From an uncultured Collinsella sp. (lineage in GTDB: Bacteria > Actinomycetota > Coriobacteriia > Coriobacteriales > Coriobacteriaceae), in NCBI GenBank assembly GCA_934654795.1, contig CAKUGT010000032.1:1-13560 (forward strand): a stretch of 13,560 bases of DNA, given 5' to 3'. Made by a program: the position numbers and the translations under genes. Numbering within the stretch: the stretch's first letter is position 1; each line of letters begins with the position of its first letter. The notes beneath the pieces were generated by a model, which worked only from the letters and a program-made list of their open reading frames with translations, was not told the DNA's origin and ran no database searches. This document shows positions 6,542 through 11,629 of this stretch, one piece after another.

Positions 6542-6639
6542 AAACGCCCCTAGGCGGCAATCTGACGTTCAATCGTCGGTCGCGTACCGAAGTACGCTTC
6601 CCTCCTCTTTCACGTCACCTTGCTCACCTAGGGGCGTTT
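6542..6639. other. 98-nt rod-like structured element with UUCG-type apex (possible small RNA or repeat)
   Basis: The ends are exact complements: AAACGCCCCTAGG (6542-6554) and CCTAGGGGCGTTT (6627-6639). Moving inward, GCAA (6557-6560) pairs with TTGC (6620-6623), TGACGT (6563-6568) with ACGTCA (6612-6617), GG (6578-6579) with CC (6600-6601), and GCGTAC (6582-6587) with GTACGC (6592-6597). On the minus strand the apical loop reads C(UUCG)G, a classic extra-stable RNA tetraloop; on the plus strand it is CGAA. This suggests that the minus-strand RNA is the functional one, though all stem pairs are Watson-Crick and do not decide strand. No protein-coding frame with a good start covers it. It could be a small RNA, a dispersed repeat, or an unusual 3'-end structure. 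Confidence 0.5.
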
Positions 6640-6682
6640 TCGCTGACGTATGCTCAGTCTGCAACTCAATTCAGCTCCAAGC

Positions 6683-6722
6683 AAAAAGGCCGAAGTCCCG
6701 AAGGGTTTCGACCTTTGTTTTT
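6683..6722 (-). terminator. Intrinsic terminator of the nucleoid-associated protein gene, probably bidirectional
   Basis: Read on the minus strand, AAAGGTCGAA pairs with TTCGGCCTTT (one G-U), capped by an inner CC-UUCG-GG loop, and is followed by UUUUU (complement of 6683-6687). It begins about 25 bases after the stop of the minus-strand gene ending at 6743. On the plus strand the same hairpin has one A-C mismatch and is followed by TTTGTTTTT, so it may also stop readthrough from the lysine operon. Confidence 0.85.
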
Positions 6723-6742
6723 CTGCAGCTTACAAGCGCAGT

Positions 6743-7756
6743 TTATCGATTCTCAATTGACCCGATGTTTTTGAGCTCGATGGAGATGAGGCCGTTGGGC
6801 TCGTTGACGAACTCGATGTACTCGGAGTTCGAGCCCATCTCGGCCGGGAAGCTGATTTCGATGCCCGTGTCGGTACGTATCTTATGATTGCGCACGGCCG
6901 CGCGCTCGACCTGTTTGCGCTCCACGGGCACGCGCTCGGGCACCTTCTCCTCGGTCAGCGCCGCACGCACGCTCTCTTTGATGACCGGCTCGTCCTCAAA
7001 GACCTCGTCGACGATATCCCAAGGCGGCAGTTCCTCGTCGTCTTCGACCTTCTCGGCAACAGCGGCCTTGACCTTGGCGAGCACCACGGCCGTGTTGGCG
7101 CCGTGCTCCTCGGCAACCTCCTCGACCACACGCGTCACGGTGTCGATAATCTCCTTGCCCGACACGCCCGTATCGCACTGCAGCAGCCCGTCAGGAATAA
7201 GCATGCGGTCCTCGCCGGCGATCTTGCGCTTCTTGTCCACGTAGCCGATCTCCATGGTGCTCGCACGCACGATTGCGTAGCTCGGCACCTTTTGCGAAGG
7301 GTTCGGCAGGATGGCGTAATGGCGCGCGATATCGTTGCGTACCTCACCCTCCTCGCGGCCCACCTCGTGCATAAAGGCCTGCTTGGAGCCAAGCAGCATC
7401 ACGGCAAACCAGCGGGCGTCCTCGTCATCGTCAAAGTCCGCCACAAGCACGTCGGTGGACTCGGCCTTTTCGGCCTTGGTAAGCTCCGAAGAGATGAACT
7501 CCGCAATCTGCTGCGACAGGTCTACGAACTCGCGCTCGCCAAAGAAATAACCCTTGAGCTCGCCGCCGAATGCGGAGTTCTCGGCAAATGTGGCGCGCTT
7601 GTTATCTGCCGAAGTACGGGCGCGACGCAGGTGCGTGGTCACGAAGTTGCGCACGGTACGGCTCTCGATATCGAGCTCGCGTTGGCTCATGACGTTGACG
7701 GCCGAGTCAAAGTCCAGGATATGCAGGATTGCGTGATTGATTTTCATATACGGCAT
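6743..7756 (-). CDS. Nucleoid-associated protein, YejK/NdpA family
   Basis: The product (337 residues) resembles the 37-kDa nucleoid-associated protein family. Members bind or associate with the nucleoid; their exact biochemical role is poorly defined. Supporting features are the N-terminus INHAILHILDF, the segment SSELTKAEKAESTDVLVADFDDDEDARWFAVMLL (about 90-123) and the KQAFMHEV region with a following beta strand (ILPNPSQKVPSYAIV), plus the C-terminal ISFPAEMGSNSEYIEF and ISIELKNIG. A strongly acidic stretch (EDDEELPPWDIVDEVFEDEP) divides the two halves. The start is ambiguous: ATG 7754-7756 gives MPYMKINHAIL, while ATG 7745-7747 gives MKINHAIL, which fits the usual family start and has GGA about 9 bases upstream. 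It ends before a good terminator. It appears to be a single-gene unit, independent of the lysine operon it converges on. Confidence 0.8.
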   Translation of the reverse strand: MPYMKINHAILHILDFDSAVNVMSQRELDIESRTVRNFVTTHLRRARTSADNKRATFAENSAFGGELKGYFFGEREFVDLSQQIAEFISSELTKAEKAESTDVLVADFDDDEDARWFAVMLLGSKQAFMHEVGREEGEVRNDIARHYAILPNPSQKVPSYAIVRASTMEIGYVDKKRKIAGEDRMLIPDGLLQCDTGVSGKEIIDTVTRVVEEVAEEHGANTAVVLAKVKAAVAEKVEDDEELPPWDIVDEVFEDEPVIKESVRAALTEEKVPERVPVERKQVERAAVRNHKIRTDTGIEISFPAEMGSNSEYIEFVNEPNGLISIELKNIGSIENR

Positions 7757-7822
7757 TCCGTTCTAGATCGAATTGAGCACGAATCAGTATAGCGGTCGAG
7801 CCCTCTCCAAGCGCATCGAAGA

Positions 7823-7854
7823 TTGGTGCATCGGGGACAGGTCGCTTTGCGCCA
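7823..7854 (+). repeat. REP-like palindromic repeat, diverged copy
   Basis: These 32 bases contain a copy of the unit that forms each arm of the big inverted repeat at 9037-9111; 25 of 31 aligned positions agree with the 9037-9067 arm. The ends GGTGC and GCGCC can form a short stem, a common feature of REP sequences. It lies 4 bases beyond the stop of the DUF2974-type gene, in the same orientation as the copy upstream of that gene. Confidence 0.6.
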
Positions 7855-7858
7855 GTGG

Positions 7859-9019
7859 CTAGTGCAGAAGCTCGGACTGCCATGCCTCGAGCTGCTCCGC
7901 CAGGCTCTTGCCAGCGATGGGAACATTGAGCTCGGCGCGCTTGGGCAGCAGCGCACATTTTAGAATTGCTACGATCGTCTGCGAAATAAAGCGGCGCGTA
8001 TCCTTGTCGAAGCCTTGGGCAGCCTGAAGCATCACCGGCAGGCTCTCGCGCAGATTCCCTGCGATATCTGCAAACCGTTCGGCGCCCGTAGCCTCAAACA
8101 CGGAAAACAGCGCGTCCACAAAGCGCTCGCGTTCGGCAGGCTCCACCGCAAGCAACATCTCACGAATAGAGCTATCGACGTATCGCGCGCCGGCAGACAG
8201 ACGCTCGCAATACACAAAGTCGCAGCCGTCAATGACCCAGCTAAAGGGATTGTGCTGCAGCAGACTGAATTCGGTGCTCTCGACAATGGCGTAATCCTCC
8301 TGCGTCTCGAACATCATGCCGAAAATCGACGACTGCGGCAGGGTTTTATCGATGCGACCGGACAGGCCTGCAAAGGCATCGCCACTCAGGAACTCCTCGA
8401 CAAAGCCGGGGCCATCATGCGAGAAGGCCCTCTCGATTCGGTCACCAGCGGCGTCAGAGCACATCGCCGCGCCATACACCGCCAAGTTGCCGCCTTTGGA
8501 ATGGCCTCCGCACAAGAGCGGTCCATCAATCGCGGCCGCCGCCTCGTCCACGTAGCGCGCCGCAGATTCCTGGGAGGGCACGGGACACCGGAACGCCATG
8601 TTAAAGTCCTCTTTCCAGCCCACGATCGTGCTGTCGGTCCCGCGGAAGGAAAGGTAGCTGAATCCTGCCGGAAATCGGAACGTCATGGCTGCAAATTGCT
8701 CCGTCATCGACGCATCGTTCACGTCACGATAACCGCAAACGCGCACGCCGCGGTAGCGAGGACTTGCCGCAACAGCCTCCAGCAAGGCGCGACTCTCCTC
8801 CGGGTCCCACAGGTCACCAATCATGTCCTGGTAGCACTCGGCACGCAGCAGTTCACGCATGTCCAGCCCCTGCCAGCCGGCAAGCTCCGGCATATCCCCC
8901 GGCAAGCGCAAATACGACAGCCATGCAAACACCAGGCTGTCCACCGCGCAGAACGACCGCTCCTCAAACGAATCGAACGCCGTCTGGGCATACGTCAAAA
9001 AGTTAGGCGAATCCGACAT
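7859..9019 (-). CDS. DUF2974-type alpha/beta hydrolase (lipase-like)
   Basis: The 386-residue product looks like the DUF2974 family, lipase-like alpha/beta hydrolases with unknown substrate. The N-terminal part has EERSFCAVDSLVFAWLSYL (about 19-37), typical of the family. A beta strand with FRGTDST (125-131) leads to the nucleophile elbow GGHSKGGNLAVYGA (171-184) with predicted catalytic Ser174. FSHDGPGF (about 197-204) supplies an Asp in the usual position, and a later His would complete a triad. No signal peptide or transmembrane segment is obvious, so it is probably cytoplasmic. GGGAG precedes the ATG at 9017-9019 by about 5 bases. It is flanked by related short palindromic repeats and does not look co-transcribed with ldh, whose terminator intervenes. 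Confidence 0.8.
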   Translation of the reverse strand: MSDSPNFLTYAQTAFDSFEERSFCAVDSLVFAWLSYLRLPGDMPELAGWQGLDMRELLRAECYQDMIGDLWDPEESRALLEAVAASPRYRGVRVCGYRDVNDASMTEQFAAMTFRFPAGFSYLSFRGTDSTIVGWKEDFNMAFRCPVPSQESAARYVDEAAAAIDGPLLCGGHSKGGNLAVYGAAMCSDAAGDRIERAFSHDGPGFVEEFLSGDAFAGLSGRIDKTLPQSSIFGMMFETQEDYAIVESTEFSLLQHNPFSWVIDGCDFVYCERLSAGARYVDSSIREMLLAVEPAERERFVDALFSVFEATGAERFADIAGNLRESLPVMLQAAQGFDKDTRRFISQTIVAILKCALLPKRAELNVPIAGKSLAEQLEAWQSELLH

Positions 9020-9036
9020 GCCTCTCCCATCAACAA

Positions 9037-9111
9037 TGGTGCATTGGGGTCAGGTTTGTTTGCACCAATCGCGCCCTTTTTGGTGCAAACAAACCTGACC
9101 CCAATGCACCA
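9037..9111. repeat. Perfect 32-bp inverted repeat, REP/BIME-like
   Basis: The arms 9037-9068 and 9080-9111 are exact reverse complements (32 bp) around an 11-base loop (9069-9079). Each arm contains GGTGC...GCACC, itself able to form a small stem, so the element is a head-to-head pair of REP-like units. The core GGGGTCAGG resembles short repeats that are often linked with Y1 (IS200/RAYT-type) transposases; that link is from memory and no transposase is in the window. A third, diverged copy is at 7823-7854. Confidence 0.85.
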
Positions 9112-9144
9112 AAAAAGGCGCCCGGGCCGTGGGGCCTGGACGCC
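9111..9144 (-). terminator. Intrinsic terminator of ldh
   Basis: On the minus strand GGCGTCC pairs with GGGCGCC (one T-G), with an inner GGCC/GGCC stem, followed by UUUUUU (complement of 9111-9116). It lies about 33 bases beyond the ldh stop codon. Its U-tract abuts the right arm of the large inverted repeat. Confidence 0.9.
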
Positions 9145-9176
9145 TTCATTGTAGCTTGCTGACAAACGAGCTGGAT

Positions 9177-10127
9177 TTAGCAGGAGAAATCGACGCTGTC
9201 GATGATGTCCTTGAGGGCCTTTGCAGAAGCGGTAAGCTCGCTCTGCTCGGACTCGTTCAGCGGCACGGGAACGCGGCAGACAACGCCGTCGCGACCGACG
9301 ACGGTCGGCATGGAGATGGCCAGATCGGACAGGCCGTACTCGCCCACCATGAGCGAGGAGACGGGCAGAACGGTCTGCTCGTCACGCATGACAGCGGTGC
9401 AGATACGCTTAACGGCCATGGCAACGCCGTAGTAGGTGGCGTGCTTCTTCTCGATGATGGTGTAGGCGGAGTTCTTGACGTCCTCGGCGATACGCTTCTC
9501 GGCAGCCTCGTGCTCCAGATGGCCGTGAAGCTCGCAGAAGGTGCTCAGCGGCACGCCGGCAACCTGGGCGCTGGACCAAGCGACGAACTCGGAGTCGCCG
9601 TGCTCGCCCATGACGTAAGCCTGAACGTCGCGCGGGTCGACCTCGACGTGGGCGCCGAGCATCTGCTGCAGACGGCCAGTGTCGAGCACGGTGCCGGAAC
9701 CGATGACGTGGCCCTCGGGCAGGCCGGACATCTTGATGGCGGCATAGGTCAGAACGTCAACCGGGTTGGAGACGATCAGCAGGATGCCGTCAAAGCCGGA
9801 CTTCTTAATCTCGGGGATGATGGACTTAAAGATGTTGACGTTCTTGTTGACCAGGTCCAGGCGGGTCTCACCGGGCTTCTGGGCAGCGCCAGCGGTGACG
9901 ACGATCATAGCGGCGTCGGCGACATCAGAATAATCGCCGGCATAGATCTTCATCGGCTCGGCAAACGTCATGCCGTGCGCAATATCCAGGGCCTCGCCCT
10001 CGGCGCGGTTCTTGTCCACGTCGATGAGAACCATCTCGGAGAACAGACCACTCTGCATCAGTGCGAACGCCGAGGACGAACCGACGAAGCCGCAGCCGAC
10101 AATAGCGACCTTCTTCTCGTTAACCAT
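9177..10127 (-). CDS. ldh: L-lactate dehydrogenase
   Basis: The 316-residue product interconverts pyruvate and L-lactate with NADH/NAD+, regenerating NAD+ during fermentation. The Rossmann fold shows GCGFVG (11-16) and an acidic residue at strand end (Asp36, NAD preference). In the active-site loop, AAQKPGETRLDL carries Gln83, the residue that specifies lactate over malate, and Arg89. Asn121 (VSNPVD), Arg152 (DTGRLQ) and the proton-relay His176 in VMGEHGDSE are all present. The frame is open far upstream to 10427, but the ATG at 10125-10127 is clear: MVNEKKVAIVG is the usual start and GGGAG sits 6 bases ahead. It is preceded by a 199-base gap with a terminator-like hairpin and followed by a strong terminator, so it is probably a single-gene transcript. 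No clear redox-repressor (Rex) site was recognised. Confidence 0.96.
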   Translation of the reverse strand: MVNEKKVAIVGCGFVGSSSAFALMQSGLFSEMVLIDVDKNRAEGEALDIAHGMTFAEPMKIYAGDYSDVADAAMIVVTAGAAQKPGETRLDLVNKNVNIFKSIIPEIKKSGFDGILLIVSNPVDVLTYAAIKMSGLPEGHVIGSGTVLDTGRLQQMLGAHVEVDPRDVQAYVMGEHGDSEFVAWSSAQVAGVPLSTFCELHGHLEHEAAEKRIAEDVKNSAYTIIEKKHATYYGVAMAVKRICTAVMRDEQTVLPVSSLMVGEYGLSDLAISMPTVVGRDGVVCRVPVPLNESEQSELTASAKALKDIIDSVDFSC

Positions 10128-10149
10128 TACAAACTCCCATCTCTCTCCA

Positions 10150-10179
10150 CAAACAAACCGCCCAGGGCGACCCGAGCGG
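10150..10179 (-). terminator. Terminator-like hairpin in the ldh leader
   Basis: On the minus strand CCGCTCGGG pairs with CCTGGGCGG (9 bp, two wobble pairs) around a TCGC loop, followed by UUUGUUUG (10150-10157). It ends about 22 bases before the ldh ATG. It may end readthrough from the aminotransferase gene, or act as an attenuator if the ldh promoter lies upstream of it (10190-10320). No clear promoter was recognised in that remaining stretch; it holds only a weak CGAAA/TTTCG hairpin at 10287-10300. Confidence 0.5.
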
Positions 10180-10326
10180 CTTGCCGTAATCCCAATACAT
10201 CCAATCGGGACTTTGATTATGCTCCTATTGCAGCCAAATATCGACCGTTTACCGAAATTGTTTGCAGAATTCGTAAAATAACTGCACGAAATCGGTTTCG
10301 AGCTATTGACTAGCCCAAATGAACTT

Positions 10327-11490
10327 CTAATACAGGCCCGCCTCGCGAATAGCCTCAACAGCCAAGGCGATCTGATCGGGCGGCAGCACCAGCGCCATAC
10401 GCACGTGTCCCTCGCCCGAAGGGCCAAAGCTCGCGCCCGGCGTCACGACGACACCGGCCTTCTCCATGAGCTCCTCGCAAAACGCCATCGAGTCGGTGCG
10501 GCCGCCGGGGAGCTTGGCCCACACGAACATGGAGCCATGCGCGTTGGGGCGCTCCCAGCCTAGGCCCTCAAGACCATCGCACAGGGCATCGCGACGCTCC
10601 TGGTACTTCAGGCACTGCGCCTCGACCTCATCGCGCGGACCGTTGAGGCAGGCGATAGCGGCCTTCTGGATCGGGAAGAACATGCCAAAGTCAATCTGGC
10701 TGCGCAGCTTGGCGAAGGCCGAGACCACGTCCTCGCGACCGACCAAAAAGCCGATGCGGGCGCCGGTGACGTTAAACGACTTGGAGAGCGAGAAGAACTC
10801 CACACCCACCTCGAGCGCACCGGGATACTGCAGAAAGCTGCCGCCCGGCTCGCCGTCGAACACGATATCCGAATAGGCGTTGTCGTGGACGATCAGCAGG
10901 TCGTGCTCGCGGGCGAAGGCGATAATCTCCTCGTAGACCTCAGGCGTGCCCACCGAGCCAACCGGGTTGGCGGGCAGCGACACGATCATGTACTTGGCGC
11001 GGTCGGCGACCTCTGGATCGATGCCCGCCACATAGGGCAGGTAGTTATGCTCGGCGACCAACGGGTAGTACTCGAGCTTGGCATCGGCGATCTTGGCGCC
11101 CGCCTCAAAGACTGGGTAGCACGGATCGGGCACCAGGATCGTATCGCCCGGGTCGAGCAGCGCCAGACCCAAGTGGCCCACGCCCTCCTGCGTGCCGTTG
11201 CACGACTGCACCATGGACGGCGTAATGCCCGAAACGCCAAAGCGGCGCTCGTAGTAATCGCACACGGCCTGCTTGAGCTCGGGCAGGTCGCGCAGGGCGT
11301 ACTTCCACATCTCGGGGTCCTGGGCGGCCTGGGTCAGCGCCTCGACCACGTGGTCGTATGGCTTAAAGTCGGGCGTGCCCACACTCATGTTGTAAATGGT
11401 CTTGCCCTGGGCTTTAAGCGCAAGAAGCTTGTTGTTGAGCGAGGCAAAAACCTCCGCGCCAAAGCGGTCGAGACGCTGCGATGCCTGCAT
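10327..11490 (-). CDS. PLP-dependent class I/II aminotransferase, possible (N-acetyl-)LL-diaminopimelate aminotransferase
   Basis: The 387-residue product is a fold-type I aminotransferase. Visible landmarks are MSVGTPDFKPYD (35-46), CNGTQEGVGHLGLALLDPGD (97-116), PDPCYPVF (121-128), PANPVGS (173-179), HDNAYSDI (202-209) with PLP-contacting Asp203 and Tyr206, and SLSKSFNVTGARIGF (234-248) with Schiff-base Lys237. A C-terminal Arg in GHVRMAL is the expected carboxylate binder. The overall pattern is close to LL-diaminopimelate aminotransferase-like proteins. With dapH in the window, a role as the N-acetyl-LL-DAP aminotransferase (PatA-like) is attractive but unproven; alanine or another amino acid is also possible. 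The frame extends upstream to 11580, but the ATG at 11488-11490 has AAAGGTGG just ahead and gives the usual N-terminus. A strong hairpin terminator lies only 18 bases before this ATG. Confidence 0.85.
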   Translation of the reverse strand: MQASQRLDRFGAEVFASLNNKLLALKAQGKTIYNMSVGTPDFKPYDHVVEALTQAAQDPEMWKYALRDLPELKQAVCDYYERRFGVSGITPSMVQSCNGTQEGVGHLGLALLDPGDTILVPDPCYPVFEAGAKIADAKLEYYPLVAEHNYLPYVAGIDPEVADRAKYMIVSLPANPVGSVGTPEVYEEIIAFAREHDLLIVHDNAYSDIVFDGEPGGSFLQYPGALEVGVEFFSLSKSFNVTGARIGFLVGREDVVSAFAKLRSQIDFGMFFPIQKAAIACLNGPRDEVEAQCLKYQERRDALCDGLEGLGWERPNAHGSMFVWAKLPGGRTDSMAFCEELMEKAGVVVTPGASFGPSGEGHVRMALVLPPDQIALAVEAIREAGLY

Positions 11491-11508
11491 GGTGCCACCT
11501 TTCGATAC

Positions 11509-11540
11509 AAAAAACGCGACGCTCCGACAAGAGCGCCGCG
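11509..11540 (-). terminator. Intrinsic terminator between nadE and the aminotransferase gene
   Basis: On the minus strand CGCGGCGCTC pairs with GAGCGTCGCG (10 bp, one G-U) around TTGTCG, followed by UUUUUU (complement of 11509-11514). It lies about 90 bases after the nadE stop and only 18 bases before the aminotransferase ATG. It can end nadE transcription, but leaves no room for a promoter downstream, so it must lie inside the aminotransferase leader. Confidence 0.85.
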
Positions 11541-11629
11541 CGATACGGGCCATCAGATTGCAAAAGTGTAACGCTTGCATCCCCTGTTTTGGTTCAATTT
11601 AGCCAACCTGAGCCAATCGGAGCGCGGTG

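Noticed and set aside
6561..6680. Small minus-strand frame of about 31 codons starting at a TTG within the rod-like element region
   Set aside because: It has no ATG, no convincing ribosome binding site and no similarity I recognise; the structural symmetry explains the sequence better.
8015..9154. Plus-strand open frame (379 codons) opposite the DUF2974-type gene
   Set aside because: The minus-strand frame carries the GHSKGG nucleophile elbow and has a ribosome binding site. The plus frame has neither motifs nor a sensible start.
9129..10313. Long plus-strand open frame (394 codons) opposite ldh
   Set aside because: It mirrors the ldh codon pattern, shows no domain and crosses the ldh terminator and leader. 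It is a shadow frame.
10128..10326. A Rex-type redox operator upstream of ldh
   Set aside because: I looked for TTGTGA-like half sites with proper spacing and found none convincing.
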